64,000 nucleotides of DNA from Sphingobium xanthum. GTDB lineage: Bacteria > Pseudomonadota > Alphaproteobacteria > Sphingomonadales > Sphingomonadaceae. The notes beneath the pieces are model-generated. The model was not told the origin of the DNA, did not search any database, and was given only the letters and a program-made list of their open reading frames with translations. How positions within the stretch are numbered: the stretch's first letter is position 1; each line of letters opens with the position of its first letter. Shown piece after piece: positions 1-9,301 of this stretch. Position numbers and translations under genes: made by a program. The stretch covers positions 62,001 to 126,000 of the forward strand of contig NZ_JAHKKS010000009.1 in assembly GCF_019737615.1 (NCBI RefSeq). The letters run 5' to 3'.

Positions 1-742
1 GCGCCGCTAGCCGGGCGTCGGTCTTCAGCGTGCGCTCCTCGCGCAGGAAGTGCGGCAGGATGCCATCGGCGGCTTGGGCAATCTCCAGCTCATGCGCGAG
101 GGTTTCGGCATCCAGCAGCTGCTCGGGCGGTGCGGGCAAGGCAGGCTCCATCGCGCGCAGGCTCTCTTCCAGTGCGGGCATCTCGCGCGCGGGCGGCGCG
201 GCCTCCGGCTGATGCCCGGCGGCGGACGCGGGGCCGGCCCCATAGCGATCGGGCTTCAAATGGCTCAGCAGATATTTGAGCAGGCGATTGTCGTGGACCA
301 GCCGGGTGGCGATCACATTGCCCTCGCGGTCCAGCACTTCCTGCTCGGTGCCCTCGATCGCGCGCTCGAACGCGATGTCCTCAATGAGGCCGCCGGCATG
401 ATGGCGCGCCGCATCCCAGGCGCGGGCGAAGGCGGCGCCACGCCCGGCGCGGCGCAGGCGATAGGCGCTCTCCCGCGACATGCCGACCGCCTTCGCCGCG
501 ACATTGACGAGGCCGGTATCGGCCAGCGTCTCGATGAAGCGGCGCTGCTTCTCGTCCGTCCAGCCATCGGAGCGGGGGATGCGGCGGACGGGGACCCAGC
601 GATAGTCGGCGGGATCATAGGGGATGGGCGGCGGCGGCGCGTCGTCATCCTCTTCGATGGCGGCGGGCAGCGGCGCGGGGGTTTCGGGATCGCGGGCGTC
701 GGTGACGGGCGCGAGGGCCTGGCGGGGTGTGTGGTTGCTCAT
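1..742 (-). CDS. Hypothetical HTH protein, terminase-small-subunit-like (3' end outside window)
   Basis: An open frame starts at ATG 742 and runs without a stop to the window edge (247 codons seen). The N-terminus is Pro/Asp/Glu-rich and low in complexity (residues about 20-50). It is followed by a helix-turn-helix-like segment with the readable core VNVAAKAVGMSRESAYRLRR, which resembles the DNA-binding part of phage terminase small subunits and a family of uncharacterised sphingomonad proteins. The segment after it (residues about 125-165) is also continuous. A 58-bp piece of this gene (positions 579-636) recurs at 2676-2733. Role unknown: either a domesticated phage-type DNA-binding protein or a chromosomal regulator. 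Confidence 0.75.
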   Translation of the reverse strand, partial: MSNHTPRQALAPVTDARDPETPAPLPAAIEEDDDAPPPPIPYDPADYRWVPVRRIPRSDGWTDEKQRRFIETLADTGLVNVAAKAVGMSRESAYRLRRAGRGAAFARAWDAARHHAGGLIEDIAFERAIEGTEQEVLDREGNVIATRLVHDNRLLKYLLSHLKPDRYGAGPASAAGHQPEAAPPAREMPALEESLRAMEPALPAPPEQLLDAETLAHELEIAQAADGILPHFLREERTLKTDARLAA

Positions 743-900
743 CCGACAGGGTGGGCCAGAGGAAATCCTATTTTGGAAGGGGCCTTTTTGAGGATTGGCC
801 ATGGCCTGCCACTTTGTACAATCATCGCAACTGAGCCACGCACTTTTCACGAAATCACCTTTTCGTTGAAAGTGGGGTGCGAACTTTGTAGTTCGATGCA

Positions 901-2052
901 ATGGATAGAAATGGCTTTTCCGGGAATGCGACGGGTACGCTGATGCCAACGATCGGCGGGCGCAAGGCATTCGTGCCGGACGCACTGCCACCGAGAGCGC
1001 TCGCGCTGGATCGGTTTCTGCCGGAACTGACAAGAGCGACCCAAGCGGTCGGTGAACTGAAGGGCATCGGACGGGCAATCCCCAACCCGTTACTACTCGT
1101 CAGGCCATTGCAGCGGCGTGAAGCTGTTTCCTCCTCAAGCATGGAGGGCACCTATACGACGCTGACCGACCTGTTCCTGTTCGAAGCAGGTGCCGGCGAA
1201 GCCGCCACACGCGGCGATAATCGCGAAGTGCTGAACTATGTTCGTGCGCTAGAAGGCGCGATCGACGGGCTGGCGGCATTACCGATCTCAACGCGGTTGA
1301 TCCGCGAGGCGCATCGCGTGTTACTGACGGGAGTGGCGCGCAATCGCGGCGCGGCTATCGAGGCGGGCGAACTGAAGCGCGACCAGAACTGGATAGGCGG
1401 AAGCGGACGGATCGACAGCGCACGCTTCATCCCCGCACCGCCGGATGAAACACCGCGCGCGCTCGACACGCTGATGGGATTTGTCAATCGCGAGGATCGG
1501 CCGGCGCCGCTGATCGATGCCGCACTTGCGCATTACCAGTTCGAGGCGATCCATCCCTTCGCCGATGGCAATGGCCGGGTTGGGCGAATGCTGATCACGC
1601 TTATGCTGATCGACAATGGCACTTTGCCGCAGCCTTTACTCTACATGAGCCCATATCTGGAGCGGCACAAGGACCGCTATATCGACCTGATGTATGCCGT
1701 GTCGCGCGACGGCGCGTGGGAAGAATGGATCGCCTTCTTCCTGGAAGCGGTCGCGGAGTCAGCGGCGGAGACGATCGCGGTGGTCGAGCGGCTGCAGGAC
1801 CTTCAGCGTGCCTATCGCGAGCGCTTCCAGACGGCGCGTCGTTCCGCGCTGATGCTGCGGATCATCGACCTGGCGTTCGAGCGGCCGGTGCGTTCGATTA
1901 CGGATTTCGCTGAGGCGCTGGGAGTGACCTATGGCGGCGCGATGAACAATATCAATGAGTTGATCGCGCATGGCGTGGCGGAGGAGGTGGGTGGAACCTA
2001 TCCGAAGCTGATCCGGTTTCCGGGGGTTTTGGAGGCGTTGCAAGTGGGATAA
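901..2052 (+). CDS. Fic family protein (predicted AMPylator), class II with N-terminal inhibitory motif
   Basis: The 383-residue protein carries the Fic catalytic motif HPFADGNGRVGR at residues 218-229 (HPFxxGNGRxGR). Family enzymes use it to transfer AMP or another nucleotide phosphate to target hydroxyls. Upstream, the (S/T)xxxE(G/N) inhibitory motif is visible as SSSMEG (residues 78-83). Its Glu normally blocks productive ATP binding, so this is a self-inhibited class II Fic. The C-terminal part (about residues 290-380) looks like a winged helix, as in many free-standing Fic proteins. Neither ATG 901 nor in-frame ATG 943 (MPTIGG) has a good ribosome site, so the start is uncertain. The target is unknown. 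It lies just upstream of a YefM/YoeB pair, in an accessory region. Confidence 0.9.
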   Translation: MDRNGFSGNATGTLMPTIGGRKAFVPDALPPRALALDRFLPELTRATQAVGELKGIGRAIPNPLLLVRPLQRREAVSSSSMEGTYTTLTDLFLFEAGAGEAATRGDNREVLNYVRALEGAIDGLAALPISTRLIREAHRVLLTGVARNRGAAIEAGELKRDQNWIGGSGRIDSARFIPAPPDETPRALDTLMGFVNREDRPAPLIDAALAHYQFEAIHPFADGNGRVGRMLITLMLIDNGTLPQPLLYMSPYLERHKDRYIDLMYAVSRDGAWEEWIAFFLEAVAESAAETIAVVERLQDLQRAYRERFQTARRSALMLRIIDLAFERPVRSITDFAEALGVTYGGAMNNINELIAHGVAEEVGGTYPKLIRFPGVLEALQVG

Positions 2053-2066
2053 CAACGGGCGGCATG

Positions 2067-2095
2067 TTGACTTTGGACAGAACATTGTCCATATC
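2067..2095 (+). promoter_or_regulatory. Candidate promoter and dyad operator for yefM-yoeB
   Basis: TTGACT at 2067-2072 and CATATC at 2090-2095 are separated by 17 bp, a sigma-70-like arrangement. A perfect 6-bp inverted repeat, TGGACA (2074-2079) and TGTCCA (2086-2091), fills the spacer and touches the -10 element, where autoregulating antitoxins usually bind. The yefM ATG at 2102 is only 6-7 bp past the -10 and has no Shine-Dalgarno sequence, so the mRNA may be leaderless. Confidence 0.5.
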
Positions 2096-2101
2096 GGCGC
2101 C

Positions 2102-2362
2102 ATGCAGGCTGTCTCCTATTCCGAAGCGCGCGAAAATCTGAAGGCGATGATCGACAAGGTCGTCGCCGATCGCGCGCCGCTGGCCATTACGCGGCAGCGC
2201 GGAGAGGGCGCGGTGCTGATCTCAGCGAGCGAATGGGCGTCGATCGAGGAGACGCTGCATCTGCTTTCCTCGCCGAAAAATGCCGAGCGGCTGCTGGAGG
2301 CCGTACGCGGGCTGGAGGCCGGTGACGGCGAGGAACATGATCTGATCGAGGCCAAAGGCTGA
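2102..2362 (+). CDS. yefM: Antitoxin YefM (Phd/YefM family)
   Basis: An 86-residue protein starting [20 protein letters not shown], the classic Phd/YefM N-terminus that forms the DNA-binding dimer, followed by the conserved ITRQ...AVLISASEW segment. The acidic C-terminus (GDGEEHDL) would wrap the toxin. It neutralises the YoeB RNase encoded 2 bp downstream and should repress its own promoter, probably at the dyad 2074-2091. Length matches the family. Confidence 0.93.
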   Translation: MQAVSYSEARENLKAMIDKVVADRAPLAITRQRGEGAVLISASEWASIEETLHLLSSPKNAERLLEAVRGLEAGDGEEHDLIEAKG

Positions 2363-2364
2363 CG

Positions 2365-2631
2365 ATGAAGCTCGTCTTCTGGCCGACCGCCTGGGAAGAC
2401 TATCTTCATTGGCAGGCCGAGGATCGCAAGACGCTGGAGCGGATCAACACGCTGCTCAAGGAATGCACGCGCGATCCCTTTCGCGGCACTGGCAAGCCCG
2501 AGCCGCTCAGCGGCAATCTCTCAGGCTGGTGGTCGCGCCGGATCACCGGCGAGCATCGGCTGGTGTATCGGGTGAGCGGGAAGGGTGAGGCGCAGGCGCT
2601 GGAGGTGGCGCAGTGTCGGTACCATTATTGA
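2365..2631 (+). CDS. yoeB: Toxin YoeB (RelE-superfamily ribosome-dependent mRNA interferase)
   Basis: An 88-residue protein with the full YoeB signature: W..YL.WQ..D at the N-terminus, [20 protein letters not shown] in the middle, [10 protein letters not shown], and a C-terminal CRYHY whose His and Tyr form the catalytic end. The family enters the ribosomal A site and cleaves mRNA near start codons. It begins 2 bp after yefM, so the two are translationally coupled. No residue expected for activity appears to be missing. Confidence 0.94.
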   Translation: MKLVFWPTAWEDYLHWQAEDRKTLERINTLLKECTRDPFRGTGKPEPLSGNLSGWWSRRITGEHRLVYRVSGKGEAQALEVAQCRYHY

Positions 2632-2675
2632 AAGCGATACCATCGAATCGAGAAAATGATCATCGAGCCGGGTCA

Positions 2676-2733
2676 TGCGGCGGACGGGCGCCCAGCGATA
2701 GTCGGCAGGGTCATAGGGGATGGGTGGCGGCGG
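2676..2733 (-). pseudogene. Remnant copy of the 1-742 HTH gene
   Basis: This 58-bp stretch matches 579-636 in the same orientation with only a handful of mismatches. In the minus-strand frame it would read PPPPIPYDPADYRWAPVRRM, against ...PADYRWVPVRRI in the intact gene. Similarity drops off on both sides. It is a degraded fragment of a paralogue or of a duplication, and it lies exactly between the toxin-antitoxin pair and the AT-rich patch. Either recombination between direct copies or loss of a former neighbour could explain it. Confidence 0.6.
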
Positions 2734-2849
2734 GCTCGAGATTGGCTGCTAAGCTCAACGATCTGATCCAAAGGCATTCAAAAGCAAAACAAACCTGATT
2801 TAAAGTTTAAACTTGTATATTGCACTCTGGTGAATCAGAGGAGGTAACT

Positions 2850-3188
2850 ATGAAAGAGCGTAACAGACTAGGCTACCGGATACGCAGCCAACGCGAAGCG
2901 CTTGGGGTATCGAAGTCCGAATTCTCTCGTCAGGTCGGTGTAACTCCAACCGCGGTTCATAATTGGGAAGAAAACGGAGTAGTTCCTCGCACTGACATGA
3001 TGATTGAAATTGCTCGCGTACTGGGCGTTAATGCAAGTGATCTGACCGGACGTGAAACCGAAGAAGATTTCGAAGTCGATGGGCCAGCAGATATGGAACC
3101 TACGGCCGTTGTGGACGACTGCCGACGCCTTGTTGCAAAGGTCTATGGTGTAAATCTCAACCAAGTCGAGATCACGTTACGCTTATAA
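2850..3188 (+). CDS. XRE-family helix-turn-helix regulator
   Basis: The start at 2850 is fixed by a strong GAGGAGG at 2838-2844. An in-frame ATG at 2820 has no such site. The 112-residue protein has a complete Cro/CI-type HTH at about residues 5-65 (core SKSEFSRQVGVTPTAVHNWE). A Glu/Asp-rich linker and a short C-terminal segment ending VYGVNLNQVEITLRL follow. The DNA is markedly more AT-rich than its surroundings, suggesting recent transfer. It sits 25 bp upstream of an unknown gene of the same composition and probably forms an operon with it. Confidence 0.85.
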   Translation: MKERNRLGYRIRSQREALGVSKSEFSRQVGVTPTAVHNWEENGVVPRTDMMIEIARVLGVNASDLTGRETEEDFEVDGPADMEPTAVVDDCRRLVAKVYGVNLNQVEITLRL

Positions 3189-3213
3189 ATTGATCATTGT
3201 TTTGGGGGGTGTT

Positions 3214-4074
3214 ATGACTGACATAAAGCTCAAATTTGAGGGTAGTCTTTCCGACAACCATGTGCTTGATTTTTATGACGCCTCCCGCGCGATGGTCGGA
3301 TTCCAGCGATCTTTAGCTCTGACCACTCATTTGGTTCTGAATGGCGAAATTATAACTCAAGCACCCTCTTTGAAGAACGCGGAGATATTAGCAACTACGC
3401 CTTCTCCAGGTTCTTGGGAAGTCATTGCCAGCATCGTCGGTGCTGCGTGGATAGCCGGTACTGCAAATAAAGACAGTCCGCTCGGGCACTTGCTGCACTC
3501 AATCTACGACTACGTTATAGCCAATAGTCTTGGCTTCCATGTCGATTACAGCAAAAGCCTCTATCAATCGTATCAAGAAGAATTACAAAAAAAGAAGATA
3601 ACGCCCGAGAAATTAGACAGTTTAACAGAAAAAATTGAAAATAGTATTATCGATATGCATCGACCCGTGGTGGCATCAAGGTCAGCAAATTCCGCTAAAA
3701 TATACTCCATAGACTATCGCGGCCAACATCAGGTTGGCCCGGAAATGTCTTTAGTTACTTACGAATACATTTCAAAGACGATTCGCAGAGAAGAAATTGT
3801 TCAACACAACGGGCTGGTTTCAAGCTACAATATCAATACCTACAAAGGACGGATCTTCCTTCCGGAAGAAGAAAGGCCGATACCCTTCGAACTCGAAGAA
3901 GATGCGCGAAAATACGACCAGATAAACTTAGTCGTATCAAGCCTGCGTTCCAATGCCACACGAAGTAACGAACTCTCCTCCAGTATCTTAATGCACGGAA
4001 GGCGTCTAGAAGCGCCTTCTGGCCGTTTAAAGGCCTTACTGGTAAACCGGGTGTCGCCATATTTAGATTTCTAA
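3214..4074 (+). CDS. Hypothetical protein paired with XRE regulator
   Basis: 286 residues from ATG 3214, chosen because a G-rich ribosome site (3205-3209) precedes it. An in-frame ATG at 3190 is less likely. The N-terminus reads as alternating strands (IKLKFEGSLSDNHVLDFYDA). A hydrophobic stretch (about residues 70-85, VIASIVGAAWIAGTA) and a Lys/Glu-rich helical segment follow, and the C-terminal half is mixed. No catalytic motif or signal peptide is recognised. AT-rich codon use matches the upstream XRE gene but not the flanking genes. The type resembles uncharacterised proteins often found next to small XRE regulators on islands; the family name could not be verified. Confidence 0.75.
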   Translation: MTDIKLKFEGSLSDNHVLDFYDASRAMVGFQRSLALTTHLVLNGEIITQAPSLKNAEILATTPSPGSWEVIASIVGAAWIAGTANKDSPLGHLLHSIYDYVIANSLGFHVDYSKSLYQSYQEELQKKKITPEKLDSLTEKIENSIIDMHRPVVASRSANSAKIYSIDYRGQHQVGPEMSLVTYEYISKTIRREEIVQHNGLVSSYNINTYKGRIFLPEEERPIPFELEEDARKYDQINLVVSSLRSNATRSNELSSSILMHGRRLEAPSGRLKALLVNRVSPYLDF

Positions 4075-4126
4075 TGATCTAAACTTTGAACCAAAAAAAT
4101 TTGAAAACTACGTTCATTCTGCGGCC

Positions 4127-6489
<2,363 letters not shown>

Positions 6490-6573
6490 GCTCGGCTCCT
6501 CCTCACGTGCGGCACGGGGCGCGGAACGGAGAAAGGCTGGCGGGGGCGACGTTTGACCGGTGGCCCGCTCCAC

Positions 6574-6660
6574 TCCCTCCGCCGGTACGAGCCGGTTCAG
6601 GTTCGACGGGTCGTGGGGCGCGACGCCCACCTCTCAGCCTGCGCAGGCTCCCCGGGGAAG
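6574..6660 (-). promoter_or_regulatory. TPP riboswitch (THI element)
   Basis: On the minus strand the conserved pieces occur in order: a GGGGAGCC-type P1/P2 arm, CTGAGAGG, a GGGC...GCCC P3 stem, the ACCCG...GAACCTGAACCGG core, GTACCGGCG and GAGGGA. The CUGAGA and ACCUGA segments are the TPP-pyrimidine and pyrophosphate sensing parts of the family. It lies 85 bp upstream of the membrane-protein gene at 6076-6489 and controls that gene and thiC. Confidence 0.95.
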
Positions 6661-6797
6661 GTGTCTCCTTAGCGCATGGGGGGAAGGCTTGCTAGCCCGT
6701 TGCTGCGGCGTGGGTGGCCAATTCCCCTCTCCGGCATGCGGGAGACAGCAAGGTCCGCATCCCGCCCGGTGTTCGGCGGCGGGACGCCTTGTTTGCG

Positions 6798-7682
6798 TCA
6801 GAAGGTGAAGGCGATGCCGGCGCCGAGCAGGAACTGGTCCTTCGATCCCCGCAGCGACACGATCGGCGAGCGGGCGAAATTGCCGAGCAGGCGCGAATAG
6901 GAGAGGCCGCCGACGAGCGCGAAGCCGCCATTGGCGAGATTGCCGTCGAGATCGTAGAAGGTGATCAGCGAGGTGCTCGCGGACTTCCAGCCGGCGCGGG
7001 CCGTATAGGCGGGCAGTCCGGAGGCAATGGCGCCGGCCGGCGTCACGTCGAAATAATAATGCGCATAGCTGCTGTCGACGTGGTCGGCCGAGACGTTGAG
7101 CGCGACCGCGAACGAGGTGGCGAGCGGCGTCAGGAAAGTGACGGTCGGCTGGACGATCGTGCCCCGATGCGCGCCGGCTACGTCCTTGCGCACATCCACG
7201 CCGAACGACAGGCTGTCATAGGGATTGGTGATCCGGTTGATGCTGAAGCCGGCGGTGCCGCCGACCTCGACGGCGGTATCCTTCTTGCCGAGCGCGATGA
7301 CCGCGGGGTCCCTGATCTGCTTCGTCCGGTCGAACCGCCCACGGGCGACCGGGCCCAAATTGAAGGAAATCCTGCTGTCGCGCGGCTCGTTGATCAGATC
7401 GAGCGCGAGGCCGGCCGGGCGCGGCGAGATGGTGAAGCCCGCGAGGCGCCCCTGCAGCCCGGCGACCGGAAAGGCCACGTAGCTGTCCGATCCCTCATAG
7501 CCCGGCCCGAACGCGAGACCGGCGCCGATGGTCAGATAATCCCCGTCGAACACGGTCGGCGCGGCGGGCGCGTCGGCGCTCTGCGAGAGCGGATCGGGCG
7601 GGGGAGGCGCATCCTGCGCGAGCGCTGCCGTGGCGACGAAGACGAGGGGCGAAGCGACGAGCGCAGACAGAATGCGGATCAT
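6798..7682 (-). CDS. MipA/OmpV family outer-membrane protein
   Basis: 294 residues with a Sec signal peptide (residues 1-22, cleavage after ATAALA), a Pro/Asp-rich linker, then an antiparallel beta-strand pattern: YLTIGAGLAFGPGYEGSDSY, ...PRPAGLALDL. It ends on an aromatic residue (FLLGAGIAFTF), typical of outer-membrane barrels. GPGYEGSD is a hallmark of the MipA/OmpV family, whose members are barrels linked to murein scaffolding or to outer-membrane permeability. Monocistronic, divergent from the small ORF at 7770. Confidence 0.9.
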   Translation of the reverse strand: MIRILSALVASPLVFVATAALAQDAPPPPDPLSQSADAPAAPTVFDGDYLTIGAGLAFGPGYEGSDSYVAFPVAGLQGRLAGFTISPRPAGLALDLINEPRDSRISFNLGPVARGRFDRTKQIRDPAVIALGKKDTAVEVGGTAGFSINRITNPYDSLSFGVDVRKDVAGAHRGTIVQPTVTFLTPLATSFAVALNVSADHVDSSYAHYYFDVTPAGAIASGLPAYTARAGWKSASTSLITFYDLDGNLANGGFALVGGLSYSRLLGNFARSPIVSLRGSKDQFLLGAGIAFTF

Positions 7683-7769
7683 ATATCCCCAGCAACGGTT
7701 GGGTGCGGCTTTGGTTGCCTCTCCGTTCGGGAACAGCTTCTTAACGCCTGCGCCCTATCATTGGCGATC

Positions 7770-7949
7770 ATGGCACGCAGACTCAAGTCCACCGATCGCG
7801 TCACGCTCGCCCTCCGCCTCGCGGACGGCTCGCTGCTGCCCGTGGAAGCGTCTTCGGACGCGCTGCGCTTCATCGGCCGTTACAGCCGCCTTTCCGCCTT
7901 CGGGCCGCTGGGCACAAGGCTGAAAGCGCACGTCGTCGCCAATCGCTAA
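7770..7949 (+). CDS. Small hypothetical protein (59 aa)
   Basis: A free-standing 59-codon frame from ATG 7770, divergent from the MipA gene. It is basic (MARRLKSTDRVTLALRLADG), mostly strand-like, and ends LKAHVVANR. No known domain, and no clear ribosome-binding site. It fills an otherwise empty 326-bp gap and has the third-position GC bias of real genes here, but it could be chance. Confidence 0.4.
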   Translation: MARRLKSTDRVTLALRLADGSLLPVEASSDALRFIGRYSRLSAFGPLGTRLKAHVVANR

Positions 7950-8008
7950 GCGAAGCGTCGGGGCGGCGGCGACCCTCCCATTTGGCATCTAACCCGGCAT
8001 TCGAGAGC

Positions 8009-8296
8009 TCAACCCTCCGCAAAGGGCGGGCGAACCTTCAGATAGGCTTTCTGCTCGGCCGCTTCCTGGCTGGTATAGACGGGCGACGGGGTGCCGTCCG
8101 GAACGACATAGTCCCCAAAGCCCATGTGCTTGTTGTAAAGCTGCATCGCCTCGGCCCAGGACGCCGCGCGCACGCTGAAGACGAGGCGCGCATGGGGCGT
8201 GAAGCTCGGCCGGAGCCGGTCCTTCTCCTCGCTGACGGGGCCGAAGTCGCTATAGCCCTCGTCGCTTTCCCAATATTCGTGAAGCAGTCTGGGCAT
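8009..8296 (-). CDS. Hypothetical protein (95 aa)
   Basis: A soluble 95-residue protein, MPRLLHEYWESDEGYSDFGP..., with an acidic N-terminus and a central helix AASWAEAMQLYNKHMGFGDY. No signal peptide or membrane segment. It looks like an intact small alphaproteobacterial hypothetical. It lies downstream on the minus strand from nothing obvious, and 48 bp separate it from the transglutaminase gene, so it may have its own promoter. No function can be assigned. Confidence 0.7.
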   Translation of the reverse strand: MPRLLHEYWESDEGYSDFGPVSEEKDRLRPSFTPHARLVFSVRAASWAEAMQLYNKHMGFGDYVVPDGTPSPVYTSQEAAEQKAYLKVRPPFAEG

Positions 8297-8344
8297 GGGC
8301 CTATTAGAACGCGGCCATGACCGATTGCAACGTCGCCGCGGCGT

Positions 8345-9136
8345 TCAGGCGGCGAGTTGCCGGGCCGGCTCCACACTCACGCTCTGGCTGATCATCTCTA
8401 CCGGGCCGAAGGAGGTCAGGAACGCCACATCGGCGGCGTCGCGCCCGATGCCGATCTTCGCGGTCGCGCCTTCGTCCGTCATGCCGGTCGGATCGACCAG
8501 CTGCCAGGACCCGTCCAGAAACACTTCGGCGACGGCATGGAAATCCGGTGGCTCCACGCCGAGGGCATAGACGCTGGCAAAGCGCGCGGGGATGGCCGAG
8601 GCGCGGGCGAGGGTGATCAGCATATGCGCATAGTCGCGGCACACGCCCTGGCGTCGCACGAAGGTCTCGAGCGCCGTCGTCTCGGAATTGCTGGACCCGG
8701 GCGCGTAGGTGAAGCTCTCGCGGATGAAGTCGCGCAGCGCGGCGATCCGTGCGCCGCCCTCATAGGCGCCGAATTCGGCGGCGACATAGCTGCGGAACTG
8801 GTTGGCCGGGCAATAGCAGCTGTCGAGCAGATAGGGCACGGTCTCGCCGGGGAGCAGATGCGGCGGAAGCGCAGCGAGCGTGCTCAGGTCGGCCAGCACC
8901 CGCTGGATATCCACGGTTGCGCGATAGGATGCGGTGAACTGTCCCTGAGTGCGCAGGAAGATGCGCTCGCCGATGCTGTCCTGCGCGGGCACGCGGGCGA
9001 AATGCTCGCAGGGGCTGAGGTCCAGGGCCGCGTTGCTGACTGATTGCTCAGGCAGGTGCGCCGCCTCGATCTGGAGGAGGAGGTCGGTCGTTCCGGGCAG
9101 CGCATAATCGAGCGCGACATCGATCTGGAGTTTCAT
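8345..9136 (-). CDS. Transglutaminase-like (cysteine peptidase fold) protein
   Basis: 263 residues from ATG 9136. The triad is visible: Cys in RRQGVCRDYAHM (about residue 165), His in PDFHAVAEVFLDG (about 200) and Asp in WQLVDPTG (about 215), which together define the transglutaminase-like core. An N-terminal domain of about 100 residues (bacterial transglutaminase N-region) carries LDYALPGTTDLLLQIEAA. No signal peptide, so it is probably cytoplasmic. Members are predicted peptidases or amidases; the substrate is unknown. Confidence 0.88.
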   Translation of the reverse strand: MKLQIDVALDYALPGTTDLLLQIEAAHLPEQSVSNAALDLSPCEHFARVPAQDSIGERIFLRTQGQFTASYRATVDIQRVLADLSTLAALPPHLLPGETVPYLLDSCYCPANQFRSYVAAEFGAYEGGARIAALRDFIRESFTYAPGSSNSETTALETFVRRQGVCRDYAHMLITLARASAIPARFASVYALGVEPPDFHAVAEVFLDGSWQLVDPTGMTDEGATAKIGIGRDAADVAFLTSFGPVEMISQSVSVEPARQLAA

Positions 9137-9228
9137 GTTCCGGCAATGCACGGATCGGCAATTGGTGGCGCCGGTCCCGGAATTTCCCTCTCCGACCCGT
9201 CTGTCCCGGAATAGGGCAGCCGTTCCTT

Positions 9229-9246
9229 ATCCCCCTCGTGGGGGAT
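9229..9246. promoter_or_regulatory. Perfect 7-bp palindrome upstream of the lipoprotein gene
   Basis: ATCCCCC (9229-9235), TCGT, GGGGGAT (9240-9246) forms a perfect 18-bp dyad 56 bp before ATG 9302. A second repeated motif, TCCCGGAAT, occurs twice just upstream (about 9175 and 9205). No T-tract follows the dyad, so an operator is more likely than a terminator. The binding factor is unknown. Confidence 0.4.
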
Positions 9247-9301
9247 GACCACCCCGCTCGCCCCTCCTAGGCCCGCCCGTCGGGGACCCGAGAGGTAAAC
9301 A

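Noticed and set aside
1-742. Calling the first gene a phage terminase subunit and the region a prophage
   Set aside because: No other phage gene is present; the HTH is shared by chromosomal proteins of unknown role.
6490-6630. Extended N-terminus of the membrane protein upstream of thiC
   Set aside because: It would run through the TPP riboswitch; ATG 6489 has an excellent ribosome site.
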